59,672 nucleotides of DNA from Lachnospiraceae bacterium AM48-27BH (GTDB lineage Bacteria > Bacillota > Clostridia > Lachnospirales > Lachnospiraceae), in NCBI GenBank assembly GCA_003478355.1, contig QUFC01000022.1, forward strand, positions 1 through 59,672, read 5' to 3'. Position numbers and translations under genes: made by a program. The notes under the pieces were generated by a model. That model did no database searches. It saw nothing but the letters and a program-made list of their open reading frames with translations, and was not told where the DNA came from. This document shows, piece by piece, positions 29,936-39,283 of the stretch (within the stretch, counting starts at the first letter, position 1; each line of letters opens with the position of its first letter).

Positions 29936-29964
29936 GTATTTCCAATTGGAAGACCGGGGCTTTT
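29936..29964 (+). terminator. Terminator of the binding-protein gene
   Basis: AAAAGCCCCGGT pairs with ACCGGGGCTTTT; a further inner TCCAATTGGA palindrome extends the stem. The A-run before and T-run after make it usable on both strands. Confidence 0.88.
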
Positions 29965-29966
29965 GT

Positions 29967-30087
29967 GAACGCAGATAAGCATTCCCTCGCTTCAAGTGCG
30001 CGGAGCACTAAGCGGCGGGTGAGGGGGGATGCTTCTGTCGGTGGAAGCTGAAAGCTCCCACTGACAGATCGCGAAGCGACTGCGTTC
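29967..30087. repeat. Intergenic repeat A, copy 1 (121 bp, terminal inverted repeats)
   Basis: It begins GAACGCAG and ends CTGCGTTC, a perfect 8-bp terminal inverted repeat. Inside are AAGCAT...ATGCTT closing a branch with GTGC/GCAC, and a 15-position stem from CTGTCGGTGG to CCACTGACAG around a GAA loop. Copy 2 is at 50908-51015. No ORF is present. Positions 30088-30283 up to the thymidine kinase start hold nothing recognisable beyond a likely promoter area. Confidence 0.88.
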
Positions 30088-30283
30088 ATGAGCAAGTAGC
30101 GAAGCGGATTGCGAATGTCCGATTTACTTTGAGAAAAATATACTGCGAAACTCATGAAACTATGGTAAGATAGAAAAGATATGTAATGATTCCGTAGTTT
30201 TGTGTGCTTTGGCACAAGGGAAAGCAGCGAATGGTCGCGGAAATGTGTCCGTGACAGAAAAATGTAGATTGAGGGGCAGTAAA

Positions 30284-30885
30284 ATGGCAAAATTATATTT
30301 CCGGTACGGCGCGATGGGGAGTTCCAAATCCGCCAACGTGCTGATGGTTCGTTATAATTATGAGGAGCGTGGGCAGTATGCAGTGCTGTTAAAGCCGCGG
30401 ACAGACCAGCGGGACGGGGCGAATGTGATCCAGTCGCGGATGGGATTGTCGGCTCCGGCGGAATACGTGGATGAGTTTCTGGCAGAGATCGGAAAGACCT
30501 GGTCTAAGGACAGCGAGGAGTATTGCTATCACGGACAGAAGGTGAATGCGGTTCTGGTGGATGAGGCGCAGTTTTTAAGCGCTGAAGAAGTAGATGTTTT
30601 ATCGGATCTGGTGGATTTTTATGGAATTCCGGTGCTTTGTTATGGATTAAAGACGGATTTCCAGAACCATGTATTCGAGGGCTCCAGGCGCCTGATGGAG
30701 GTGGCAGATGTGATCGAGGAAGTACCGACGGTCTGTTGGTGCGGAAGAAGAGCCAAGTGCAACGCCCGGTTTGCGGATGGCAAGATCGTCAGAGAGGGCG
30801 CACAGATCATGCTGGGCTCCAATGAAGCTACGTGGCGCTTTGTCGGAAACATTTTAAAGAAGGAAAGCTGAGAGAAGAAGACTGA
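30284..30885 (+). CDS. tdk: Thymidine kinase, frameshifted in the last 20 codons
   Basis: A type II thymidine kinase of the nucleotide salvage pathway. It has P-loop G-A-M-G-S-S-K-S at residues 9-16, VDEAQF for Mg/ATP, and the first zinc-binding cysteines in VCWCGRRAKC. As given, the frame ends at 30871 with a tail lacking the last zinc ligand. Adding one A near 30826 restores ESYVALCRKHFKEGKLREED, the standard thymidine kinase ending with the final Cys, and a stop at 30885; total 200 residues. The start at 30284 follows GAGGGG. It converges on the small gene at 30890 with a 4-bp gap. Confidence 0.93.
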
Positions 30886-30889
30886 AATG

Positions 30890-31146
30890 TTATAATCCTG
30901 TGAGCAGTCCCCTGGCGGTTTGCTCATTCTTTTCTCCACAGACAGGCTGTAAATATTCTTTACGAACCCGTCACGGGATAACTGTACATTACTGCCGCGG
31001 AAGTTGTTAAAAGAAAGCCGCAGCTGGTTGTTGGTGCTGGTGTCTATGAATGGGATGTGGTGCTCATCAAGCAGGTTTTTTGCAGTGAAAAACTTTGTTA
31101 GATCCATGGTGGTGTAGACCTCTACATATTTTTTAAACAAATACAT
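30890..31146 (-). CDS. Small conserved protein of unknown function, frameshifted near the end
   Basis: It starts MYLFKKYVEVYTTMDLTKFF after AAGGAGG and contains a conserved-looking block, IPFIDTSTNNQLRLSFNN, then SRDGFVKNIYSLSV. As given, the frame runs far into the thymidine kinase gene (to 30640), which is implausible. One missing A in the run at 30930-30933 (plus-strand T4) would give a tail EKKNEQTARGLLTGL and a stop at 30890, making 85 residues and removing the overlap. The role is unknown; similar short proteins occur in Lachnospiraceae, in my recollection. Confidence 0.68.
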
Positions 31147-31266
31147 CAGCCTCCTTCTGGGTGTGAGAATTGTTATCTTGTTTTTATTCTACTGAAAAAG
31201 AAAAATGGATTCAATGAATATCCATAAAAGTAATAAACTCGTAAACAATCATTTTACAAAAAATAA

Positions 31267-31311
31267 AAAAGAAGTTCACAACTCCCACAAGAATTGTGAA
31301 CTTCTTTTTTC
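31267..31311 (-). terminator. Terminator of the L,D-transpeptidase gene
   Basis: GAAGTTCACAA pairs with TTGTGAACTTC around a 12-nt loop. On the minus strand it is followed by a T-rich tract. It lies 25 bp after the transpeptidase stop; the plus-strand side also has a T-run, so it may be bidirectional. Confidence 0.85.
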
Positions 31312-31335
31312 TCATATGTACTGCGTTCAACTACC

Positions 31336-32772
31336 CTACTGAGCTGCTAACTGAGCTGCTCTTGCAGCTGCCTGCTCAGCGGAAATGGTGTCATCGGTAG
31401 GATCCCAGTCCTGCTTGTCAGAAATCTCGTACTTGATGGTTGGACGCTCGTAAGGGCCAACGATGGAGCTGTTGTAAACCTCTACGGCAGTTCCGATCGG
31501 GCAGTGGTCGTAGATCCATTTACAATCGGAAGCGATCAGACGGATACATCCGGAGGAACGGGCAACACCCATGGCATTGTAGGTACCAGCTTCCAGGCTG
31601 AATGGGTCCTGTCTGTCATAAATAACAGAGTGCATCAGGATCGGAAGTCCGGAGCCAAGACGAGTTGCATACTGTGTATACAGACCGTGGATCATCAGAC
31701 GCCAACGGTATTTCTCCGGTGTATGGAATGTGCCTACCGGGGTATCCTCACCAGTGGAGGTAAGGAAGGATTTTAATGGGATAATATAGCCGTTTGCACC
31801 GTCCTGCACGAAAATAGTCATGCAGTTCATCTGCTTATTAATACGGATCAGGAATGGACCGTTGGCACCAATGATCGGTTCCAGGTCTTCAACCAACTTG
31901 CCGTCCTCAGCGAAGTAGTATTTGTAGCCGTCAATGTACTGCCATCCGGTTACCGGGTAGGAATCATTGAAATAATAACGCTGTCCGTCTACCCAGCCCC
32001 ATCCGGTGTAATTGGAGCCATCGCCACTGATATAGCGGATCGCCCCATCAATGTACTGCGGACCATCCAGATGAGCAGAAACCGTTGCATTGCTCATGTT
32101 CAGAGATGGAACACCGCCTGCGCGTTCAAAGAAAGCCAGACGGAATCCGGAAAGAGTTTTTCCGGTATTCATGGTTCCGGCAGAGTGGCCGTTTCCGGCC
32201 CAGCCGGTCTGTGTACCATCGTTTAAGGTTGTGGTGTAATAAATATCGTATTTATTACGGACAGGACCACTGAAACGGTACTGGACTGCCTCAATTGGAG
32301 CAAAATCATCTGGAATATCAGTCTGCTGGCCGTTCATCGCCCAGTTGGTCCATCCATGTGCAGAGGTGTATGCACGATAGTGGATATTTCCAACATAATT
32401 CTCCAGGAATGTGGAAATGGAATAAAAGGCTTTGCCATCTGCAGAGCAGGTATCACTGTTGACAAATGGGTTGGACCAGGTGTGGCTGTCGCATAATAAA
32501 ACCGTGGTCTGAAGTCTTGGCTCACGCTGGATCGGGAGCAGATTTGTCAATGGGTTTGTATAGATCGGATTTCCTGAATCAACAAGAGTGCCGTTCGGAG
32601 CTGCTGATGGAGCGGAACCGGAAGAACTGCCAGACTGCTCCGTGGAAACGCCACCGTTTAATTTTGGATCAAAAGCAGGTCCTATATTTTCTGCGAAAGC
32701 GCAGAAGGCAGATTGAAGGGTCAGGATACCGGTGATCATGCCGGCAAGCCATAATTTTTTACGCTTATTCAT
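31336..32772 (-). CDS. L,D-transpeptidase with cell-wall-binding repeats
   Basis: A 478-residue secreted protein. Signal peptide at about 1-28; a Ser/Gly-rich linker; a beta-rich middle domain (about 85-235); choline-binding-like repeats at about 238-295 (GWGWVDGQRYYFNDS, GWQYIDGYKYYFAEDG); then a YkuD catalytic domain at about 305-435 with His381 and the catalytic Cys409 in SSGCIR. It should make 3-3 or related cross-links in peptidoglycan or attach proteins to it. The C-terminal Ala-rich tail (AEQAAARAAQLAAQ) is unusual but short. AGGAGG precedes the ATG. Monocistronic, divergent from the polysaccharide operon. Confidence 0.93.
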   Translation of the reverse strand: MNKRKKLWLAGMITGILTLQSAFCAFAENIGPAFDPKLNGGVSTEQSGSSSGSAPSAAPNGTLVDSGNPIYTNPLTNLLPIQREPRLQTTVLLCDSHTWSNPFVNSDTCSADGKAFYSISTFLENYVGNIHYRAYTSAHGWTNWAMNGQQTDIPDDFAPIEAVQYRFSGPVRNKYDIYYTTTLNDGTQTGWAGNGHSAGTMNTGKTLSGFRLAFFERAGGVPSLNMSNATVSAHLDGPQYIDGAIRYISGDGSNYTGWGWVDGQRYYFNDSYPVTGWQYIDGYKYYFAEDGKLVEDLEPIIGANGPFLIRINKQMNCMTIFVQDGANGYIIPLKSFLTSTGEDTPVGTFHTPEKYRWRLMIHGLYTQYATRLGSGLPILMHSVIYDRQDPFSLEAGTYNAMGVARSSGCIRLIASDCKWIYDHCPIGTAVEVYNSSIVGPYERPTIKYEISDKQDWDPTDDTISAEQAAARAAQLAAQ

Positions 32773-32847
32773 GAAATGACCTCCTAGAATATGTTAACTT
32801 TCCCAGATGTTAATCTATCACATTTACGGGGAAAATACCATATCTGA

Positions 32848-32876
32848 TTTACATTTTTTGGGGAATCATGTAAAAT
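32848..32876 (+). promoter_or_regulatory. Predicted promoter of the polysaccharide operon
   Basis: TTTACA (32848-32853) and TAAAAT (32871-32876) with a 17-bp spacer, about 57 bp before the TTG start of the first flippase gene. Confidence 0.6.
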
Positions 32877-32932
32877 GAAAGGTATTGGTAAGAAAAAAGA
32901 AACGAGAAAGTTAGAAATAGAAGGAGATAGAT

Positions 32933-34435
32933 TTGGCAGAGACTGAGATGAAGCAGAAGGTGGTAAAGGGCCTTCTCTGGAAACTTTTAGAAAATGGCGG
33001 AGCCCAGGGTGTTCAGTTTGTGATCGCCATTATTCTGGCTCGTCTTCTGACCCCGGCCCAGTACGGCGTTGTGGGAATCATCACGATTTTTATCACGATT
33101 GCCAACGTGGTGGTTCAGAGTGGTTTCAGCACGGCTCTGGTACAGAAACAGAAGGCAGACAAGGTGGATTTTTCATCGGTCTGTTATTTTGATCTGTTTG
33201 TGGCGCTCGTGATGTATGGAATCTTATATGCAGCGGCACCGGTGATTGCGTCTTTTTATGGAATTGCAGAACTGGAAGCGATTGTGCGGGTACTTTCGAT
33301 CGTCTTATTTCCAGGTGCGGTGATCTCTGTCCAGACAGCATATGTGTCCCGGAATCTGGAATTTAAGGGTCTGTTTTTGTCTACGCTTGCGGCTTCCGCA
33401 GCGTCCGGTGTGATCAGTATCTGGATGGCGGCCAACGGCTTTGGCGTATGGGCTATGGTGGGACAGCAGGTGTCTTACTATTTTGTCCTGATGATCGCAT
33501 TGTTTTTCGAGGTGTCCTGGAAACCAGGGCTTTTATTTGCCTTTGACCGGATCAAGGAAATGTTTTCCTTCGGGTGGAAGCTTCTGGTGGCATCTCTTAT
33601 TGATACCTTATTTAACAATTTATACGGTCTGATCATGGGCAAAATCTATAATGAAGAACTGCTTGGAGCCTACAACCGCGGCGATCAGTTCCCAAAGCTG
33701 ATCGTCAATAACCTGGGCGGGGCGATCCAGTCAGTACTGCTTCCAGCCTTTTCTGCCAGACAGGGAAGCGTCCATGATGTGCGTCATATGGTGCGGAGAG
33801 CCATCCGGTTAAGCTCATTTTTAGTGCTTCCGATGCTGTTTGGACTGATGGCAGTGGCAGATACCCTCGTACTGGCACTTTTGGGAGAGCAGTGGCTGAT
33901 CTGTGTGCCGTATCTGCGGATCATGTGCGTGGCCTATTCCTTCTGGCCTATCCACATCACGAACCTGCAGGCCATCAACGCCGTGGGAAGAAGCGATGTG
34001 TTTTTAAAACTGGAAGTGATCAAAAAAGGCATGGGACTGACCGGACTGATCATCGGAGCCCAGTTTGGACCATTAGTCATGATATCGATCAAGGCAGTGT
34101 TGGATTTTTTCAGTACCTTTGTCAATGCATGGCCGAATAAAAAGCTGCTTGGATACAGTATTTTCAGTCAGTGGATGGACATCATGCCGTCCCTGATCCT
34201 TTCGCTGGTGATGTCCGCCGTGGTATATGGACTGCAGTTTGTGCTTCCAGGCGGACCAATGGTGAAATTATTGCTTCAGATCATGGCTGGAATGGCAGTG
34301 TATGGCCTGTTGGCATGGATTTTTAAGATGGAAAGCTTTGCCTATCTGGTCCAGACGATCAAAGGGCAGCTGCAGAACAGGAGGAAGGCTGATGGAACCT
34401 TTAGTCAGCATTTGCTGTATCACATACAATCATAA
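32933..34435 (+). CDS. Polysaccharide flippase (Wzx / MATE-like), first copy
   Basis: A 500-residue membrane protein with about 12-14 helices. The N-terminus KGLLWKLLENGGAQGVQFVIAI and LARLLTPAQYGVVGI is typical of the PST/MOP family, which flips undecaprenol-linked sugars across the membrane. It starts with TTG at 32933 after AAGGAG. Its last 44 bases overlap the next glycosyltransferase gene, longer than the usual few-base overlap; a TGA in another frame at 34390 would give the usual TGATG arrangement, but I cannot place a frameshift with confidence. Confidence 0.9.
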   Translation: MAETEMKQKVVKGLLWKLLENGGAQGVQFVIAIILARLLTPAQYGVVGIITIFITIANVVVQSGFSTALVQKQKADKVDFSSVCYFDLFVALVMYGILYAAAPVIASFYGIAELEAIVRVLSIVLFPGAVISVQTAYVSRNLEFKGLFLSTLAASAASGVISIWMAANGFGVWAMVGQQVSYYFVLMIALFFEVSWKPGLLFAFDRIKEMFSFGWKLLVASLIDTLFNNLYGLIMGKIYNEELLGAYNRGDQFPKLIVNNLGGAIQSVLLPAFSARQGSVHDVRHMVRRAIRLSSFLVLPMLFGLMAVADTLVLALLGEQWLICVPYLRIMCVAYSFWPIHITNLQAINAVGRSDVFLKLEVIKKGMGLTGLIIGAQFGPLVMISIKAVLDFFSTFVNAWPNKKLLGYSIFSQWMDIMPSLILSLVMSAVVYGLQFVLPGGPMVKLLLQIMAGMAVYGLLAWIFKMESFAYLVQTIKGQLQNRRKADGTFSQHLLYHIQS

Positions 34436-35360
34436 AGAATATATCCGTGATGCCCTGGATGGATTTTTAAGCCAGCGGACAGATTTCCCATATGAGATCC
34501 TGATCAATGATGACGCCTCCACAGATGGAACGGCGGATATCATCCGGGAATACGAACAGAAGTATCCGGAGAAGATCCGGGCGCTGTTACAGACAGAGAA
34601 CCAGTATTCCAAAGGGATCACCAATCCCAGCGGGGCATTTAATTTCCCAAGAGTACGTGGGCGTTATGTGGCCATGTGCGAGGGCGATGATTACTGGACA
34701 GACCCGGAGAAGCTGCAGAAGCAGGTGGACTACATGGAAGCTCATCCGGATTGCAGCTTATGCTTTCACAGTGCCAGGATCATTACGGTGGACGGTTCGT
34801 TATCGGATAAGAGGATGCGTCCGTATCCAGAAAGCCGAATCGTAAGTCCCAGTGAGATCGTGGATAAGCCGCAGGGATATGCCATGGCTTCTATGATGTT
34901 CCGCAGTGAGATCATCCGGAAATTGCCAAAATATTATGTAAACTGCCCGGTGGGGGATACGCCATTGCAGCTGATGGCGGCGGCCACCGGATATGGCTAT
35001 TACATGGATCAGGATATGAGCATTTACCGGTTAGGCGCGGCAGTGTCCTGGACCAGTCAGGGAAAATTAGGGGATTATGAGGCGAAGCAGGAACGGTACT
35101 GTCGCCAAATGGAAGAGACATTTATGGAATTTGACCGTGTAACCGGAGGAAGATTCCATAAAGAAGCAGAACGTGCCGCCAGACGGATCTGGTATCTGAC
35201 GAAGGTGAACACGAAGAAATATGATGTGGTGATGGATAAGCAGTACCGGGATTTTTTCAAGGAATTGACGCCGAGAACCCGGTTTTATATCCGGTTTGAG
35301 GTGTGCTTCCCAAGGGTTTATGAAATTCTGGCGAAAATCGCAAGAGCACGACAGAGCTAG
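34392..35360 (+). CDS. Glycosyltransferase family 2
   Basis: A 322-residue GT-A enzyme with LVSICCITYNHKEYIRDALDGFL, INDDASTDGT and CEGDDYWTDPEKLQKQVDY (DXD region), a form common in capsule and wall-glycan loci. The start at 34392 follows AGGAGG inside the flippase 3' end. It probably adds a sugar to the lipid-linked repeat unit that the adjacent flippase exports. Confidence 0.9.
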   Translation: MEPLVSICCITYNHKEYIRDALDGFLSQRTDFPYEILINDDASTDGTADIIREYEQKYPEKIRALLQTENQYSKGITNPSGAFNFPRVRGRYVAMCEGDDYWTDPEKLQKQVDYMEAHPDCSLCFHSARIITVDGSLSDKRMRPYPESRIVSPSEIVDKPQGYAMASMMFRSEIIRKLPKYYVNCPVGDTPLQLMAAATGYGYYMDQDMSIYRLGAAVSWTSQGKLGDYEAKQERYCRQMEETFMEFDRVTGGRFHKEAERAARRIWYLTKVNTKKYDVVMDKQYRDFFKELTPRTRFYIRFEVCFPRVYEILAKIARARQS

Positions 35361-35433
35361 AAACAGCTGACAGCTTCGGGCAGTTGTGCAGAAATGGGAA
35401 AGCGGTTAGAGTATCTGCAGGAGGAATAGAAAC

Positions 35434-36369
35434 GTGGATATGCAGTGCAGGCTGGTCACACCGACTCCAATCCAGTATCTGGGAACGGGGCCAGGGGGAC
35501 AGCGGATTTATATAAAGAGGGATGATCTTCTTGGATTTTCCTTCGGCGGCAACAAATGCCGGATCGCAGAGGTGTTATTGCAGGATATGAAGGAAAAGGG
35601 CTGCGACTTTTTCGTGTCCTACGGAAGCCGCAAGTCTAATTTAAACCGGGTAGTGGGAACTCTGTGTAAGGCAGAAAATATCCCGTGTCTGGTGATCACA
35701 GCCCTGGAGGACGGAGAAAAGGAAGATACCTTCAATTCCCGGATCTTAGAGAGGATGGAGATCCAGAGCGTGTTCTGCGACAAGTCCCATGTAAGAGAGA
35801 CGGTGGAACAGACACTTGCAGATCTGAGAGAAAAGAGATATCATCCTTATTATATCTATGGAGATTCCACCGGAAAGGGGAATGAATCGGCAGTTCGGAA
35901 GGCTTATGCAGCTGCTTATGAAGAGATCCGGCAGTGGGAGAAGCAGAACAGGATCTATTTCCGGCAGATCTTTCACGCCAGTGGGACCGGCATGACCCAG
36001 GGCGGGCTGGTCGCCGGGCAGAAAGCGGCGTCTGGACAGGAGCAGATCATCGGGATCTCCGTGGCGAGAAATGCAGCGCGCGGGGCGGCGGAAGTGGCAA
36101 GATTTGCGGGTGTTCCGGCGGATCAGGTTTGTTTTCTGGATGAATATCTCTGCGGTGGTTACGGAAAGTATGAGGAAGAGATTGAACGAACCATAGAACA
36201 TGTGATGGAGCAGTACGGCATCCCGCTGGATCCGACGTATACGGGAAAAGCCTTTACCGGCATGATGAAATGGCTGGAAACTCATGGAAATGAGGGCGAT
36301 CCGGTACTTTTCATTCATACCGGGGGTACCCCATTATATTTTGATTTCATAGAGAAGAACATGATATGA
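35434..36369 (+). CDS. PLP-dependent enzyme of the ACC deaminase / D-cysteine desulfhydrase family
   Basis: A 311-residue fold-type II PLP enzyme. IKRDDLLGFSFGGNKCR carries the pyridoxal lysine; the following S-Y-G-S-R-K-S-N-L-N-R keeps a Ser-Asn pair but differs from the G-G-x-Q-S-N form usual in true ACC deaminases and D-cysteine desulfhydrases. HASGTGMTQGGLVAG and FIHTGGTPLYF complete the site. It starts at GTG 35434 after AGGAGG (an ATG at 35440 is also possible). Its place between a GT and a DegT aminotransferase suggests a role in making an amino acid or amino-sugar group for the glycan. Confidence 0.85.
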   Translation: MDMQCRLVTPTPIQYLGTGPGGQRIYIKRDDLLGFSFGGNKCRIAEVLLQDMKEKGCDFFVSYGSRKSNLNRVVGTLCKAENIPCLVITALEDGEKEDTFNSRILERMEIQSVFCDKSHVRETVEQTLADLREKRYHPYYIYGDSTGKGNESAVRKAYAAAYEEIRQWEKQNRIYFRQIFHASGTGMTQGGLVAGQKAASGQEQIIGISVARNAARGAAEVARFAGVPADQVCFLDEYLCGGYGKYEEEIERTIEHVMEQYGIPLDPTYTGKAFTGMMKWLETHGNEGDPVLFIHTGGTPLYFDFIEKNMI

Positions 36370-36402
36370 CACAAGAAAAGTGTACAAAAGGAGGGCAAAA
36401 AG

Positions 36403-37515
36403 ATGGAAAAACAGGAAAAACCGATTCTGGTAACGCGGTCATCCATGCCGTCTTTTGAAGAATTTACGGAAATGATCCGTCCCATCTGGGATTCCGCCTG
36501 GCTGACCAACATGGGCGAGTATCACCAGGAGCTGGAACGGCAGTTAAAAGAATATATGAAAACCGACAACCTGGTGCTGTTTGTCAACGGGCATATGGCG
36601 TTGGAGATGGTGATTCAGGCGATGGAACTGACCGGAGAGGTGATCACTACCCCATTTACCTTTGCCTCTACCACCCACGCGATCGTGAGAAATGGCTTAA
36701 CACCGGTGTTTTGTGACATTGACCCGGTGAATTATACCATGGACCCGGACAAGATCGAGGCGCTGATCACAGACAAGACCTCTGCGATCATTCCGGTGCA
36801 TGTGTACGGTAATTTCTGCGATGTGGAGAGGATCGAACAGATCGCGAAAAAGCATAACCTGAAGGTGATCTATGATGCGGCTCACACCTTTGGGGCAGAA
36901 TATAAAGGAAAGAGTGCTGCAGCTTACGGGGACGCCAGTATTTACAGCTTCCATGCGACCAAGGTATTCAACACCATCGAGGGTGGTGCAGTGGCTTTTG
37001 GAGAGCCATGGATGGGACACCGTCTCAACTGCCTGAAAAACTTCGGTATCGTGGATCAGGAGCATGTGGTCTGGGTGGGCGGCAATGCCAAGATGAATGA
37101 ATTCCAGGCGGCCATGGGTATCTGCAACCTGCGTCATGTGGACGGGGAGATCGAGAAGCGCCGTCATGTGGCAGAGCGGTATCTGGAGCATCTGGAGGGT
37201 GTGAAGGGGCTGAAGTTGCCGTCCTATGATAATCCGGACTGGAAGCCGAATTATGCGTATTTCCCGGTGGTATTTGACGGCTTTGTGGCAGGAAGAGATC
37301 TGGTGTGGGACTATCTGGCTTCCCACAAGATCTATTCCCGGAAATATTTCTATCCGCTGACCAATGAATTCCAGTGCTATCAGGGCCGTTTTTCCGGCGA
37401 ACAGACACCGGTTGCCAAATATGTGGCAGACCGTGTGCTGACGCTGCCGATGTATGCAGATCTGGCCATGGAGGATGTGGACCGGATCTGCGGGCTGCTG
37501 AAGGAAATTAAGTGA
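36403..37515 (+). CDS. DegT/DnrJ/EryC1/StrS sugar aminotransferase
   Basis: A 370-residue fold-type I PLP aminotransferase. The substrate loop is near residue 88 (PFTFASTTHAI), the cofactor Asp in YDAAHTFGAEY and the pyridoxal lysine Lys187 in SFHATKVFNTIEGG. Members transaminate keto-deoxy nucleotide sugars to give 3- or 4-amino sugars (for example dTDP-linked). It lies 33 bp after the PLP gene and 25 bp before the ATP-grasp gene, so the three are probably one functional module. Intact. Confidence 0.93.
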   Translation: MEKQEKPILVTRSSMPSFEEFTEMIRPIWDSAWLTNMGEYHQELERQLKEYMKTDNLVLFVNGHMALEMVIQAMELTGEVITTPFTFASTTHAIVRNGLTPVFCDIDPVNYTMDPDKIEALITDKTSAIIPVHVYGNFCDVERIEQIAKKHNLKVIYDAAHTFGAEYKGKSAAAYGDASIYSFHATKVFNTIEGGAVAFGEPWMGHRLNCLKNFGIVDQEHVVWVGGNAKMNEFQAAMGICNLRHVDGEIEKRRHVAERYLEHLEGVKGLKLPSYDNPDWKPNYAYFPVVFDGFVAGRDLVWDYLASHKIYSRKYFYPLTNEFQCYQGRFSGEQTPVAKYVADRVLTLPMYADLAMEDVDRICGLLKEIK

Positions 37516-37540
37516 TGAAAGTTAAAGGAGAACTCGAGTT

Positions 37541-38586
37541 ATGAATATTCTTCTGACCAGTGCAGGAAGACGGACATATCTGGTAGAATATTTCAAAGAA
37601 GCGTTGCAGATGGCGGGAGTAGAAGGCCAAGTCCATACTGCCAACAGCCAGGAATGTCCGGCCTTTTATGCGGCAGATCAGTGGGTGGAGACGCCACTCA
37701 TCTATGAGCCGGAATACATTCCATTTCTGCTGGATTACTGCAAACATAAGCAGATCGGCATGGTGATCCCGTTGTTTGACATCGATGTTCCGGTGCTGGC
37801 GGCCCACAGGACCGAGTTTGAGACCATTGGAACTATCCTTGTGACTGCGGATGAGGATATTGCCCGGATCTGTAATGATAAATGGCGGATGTACTGCTTT
37901 TTAAGGGAACAGAAGGTTTTGGAAGAGGAGGGCTTTGAACTTCCGAAAACCTGGATCGATGAAGAGAAAGCGGCAGAATGTGTCCGCTGCGGAGAGACAC
38001 ACTACCCGTTGATGGTAAAGCCCAGATGGGGGATGGGGTCTCTGTCTATCTACAGGCGGATGATGAGGAAGAACTGAGACTTCTGGTGAAGAAGGCCCGC
38101 CGGGAGATCAAGGCCAGCTATTTAAAATACGAATCCCAGGAAAATCCGGACCAGTGTGTGCTGATCCAGGAAAAATTAAGGGGACAGGAATATGGACTGG
38201 ATGTGATCCATGACCTGAAGGGAAACCAGCGGACTGTGGTGGCGAAAGAGAAAGAAGCCATGCGTTCGGGGGAGACTGACGGGGCAAAAACCGTGGATCA
38301 TGAACGGCTGCGGCGGCTGGGCCAGATACTTGGCAGCCTGACCAGACATAAGGGCAATCTGGATGTGGATGCTTTTGAATCGGATGGAGTCTGCTATGTG
38401 CTGGAGATGAACGCCAGATTCGGAGGCGGTTATCCATTCAGCCATGCAGCGGGAGTGAATCTCCCTTATGCGCTGGTGAAATGGGCTCTTGGGCAGGAAC
38501 CGGAGGAGAAATATCTGGCGGCGAGAGCAGGTGTCCGGGCACAGAAGGACATCCGGATCATGATTTATAAGGAAGAGAGTAAATAA
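37541..38586 (+). pseudogene. ATP-grasp ligase (CarB/PylC-like), frameshifted
   Basis: The pieces 37541-38077 and the frame open from 37978 to 38586 form one protein. The N-terminus MNILLTSAGRRTYLVEYFKEA is typical of ATP-grasp proteins in surface-glycan loci; the ATP site includes YPLMVKPRWGMGS and the metal-binding end VLEMNARFGGGYPF. One C missing near 38053 (TACCAG read as TACAG) breaks the frame; the restored product has 348 residues. Such ligases form amide or peptide bonds using ATP and an acyl-phosphate. Next to an aminotransferase the likely job is linking an amino acid or other acid to an amino sugar. Confidence 0.87.
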
Positions 38587-38587
38587 T

Positions 38588-39283
38588 ATGAACAAGGTGC
38601 TGCTGATCATTCCAGCATATAATGAAGAAGCCAATATCCAGATGGTAGTGGAAGAATTGCGTGACCATTATCCGGAACTGGACTATGTGGTCGTCAATGA
38701 TGGTTCCAGCGACCGGACCGCCCAGATCTGCCGGGAAAGGGGATTCAATCTTTTAGATCTTCCGGTGAATTTAGGGCTGGCAGGCTGTTTTCAGGCGGGC
38801 ATGAAATATGCCTACTACAAAGGGTATCCTTACGCCATCCAGTTTGACGGCGATGGCCAGCACCGCCCGGAATTTATCGCATCCATGGCAGAAAAAATGG
38901 AAGAAGGCTATGACATTGTCATTGGAAGCCGTTTCGTGGACAGTAAAAAAGACCATTCCATGCGGATGATCGGAAGTCGTCTGATCACGGCGGCCATCCG
39001 TCTGACCACCGGTGTGATGGTGACTGATCCAACCTCCGGCATGCGGATGTTTAACCGGGAAATGATCAGGGAATTTGCCTTAAATATCAACTACGGCCCG
39101 GAGCCGGATACGGTGTCCTATCTGTTAAAACAGGGCGCGAAGATCGCCGAGGTTCCGGTGCGGATCGCTGAGCGGGCTGGTGGCGAAAGCTATCTGAAGC
39201 CTGTGGTGGCAGTCCGTTACATGGCAAGAATCCTGATCTCCATTCTGCTGATCCAGAATTTCCGGAAACGGAGGAAGGGATAA
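38588..39283 (+). CDS. Polyprenol-phosphate-type glycosyltransferase family 2
   Basis: A 231-residue DPM1-like GT2 enzyme: VLLIIPAYNEEANIQMVVEEL, VVNDGSSDRT, LPVNLGLAGCFQAGMKYA and QFDGDGQHRPE (the catalytic metal site), then DPTSGMRMFNREM. Members load a sugar onto undecaprenyl phosphate, which is later flipped and used outside the membrane. It begins one base after the ATP-grasp stop and its own stop overlaps the next flippase start (TAATG). Confidence 0.9.
   Translation: MNKVLLIIPAYNEEANIQMVVEELRDHYPELDYVVVNDGSSDRTAQICRERGFNLLDLPVNLGLAGCFQAGMKYAYYKGYPYAIQFDGDGQHRPEFIASMAEKMEEGYDIVIGSRFVDSKKDHSMRMIGSRLITAAIRLTTGVMVTDPTSGMRMFNREMIREFALNINYGPEPDTVSYLLKQGAKIAEVPVRIAERAGGESYLKPVVAVRYMARILISILLIQNFRKRRKG

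Noticed and set aside
30640..30889. Long C-terminal extension of the minus-strand ORF antisense to tdk
   Set aside because: It covers the conserved part of tdk on the other strand, and a single added base ends the small gene at 30890.
32933..34435. Possible tenth frameshift at the end of the first flippase
   Set aside because: A TGA at 34390 in another frame would give a neat TGATG overlap, but no restored sequence is clearly more family-like than the given basic tail.
35746..37326. Two long minus-strand ORFs (190 and 209 residues) across the PLP and DegT genes
   Set aside because: Both are antisense to well-supported enzymes and show low-complexity shadow composition.
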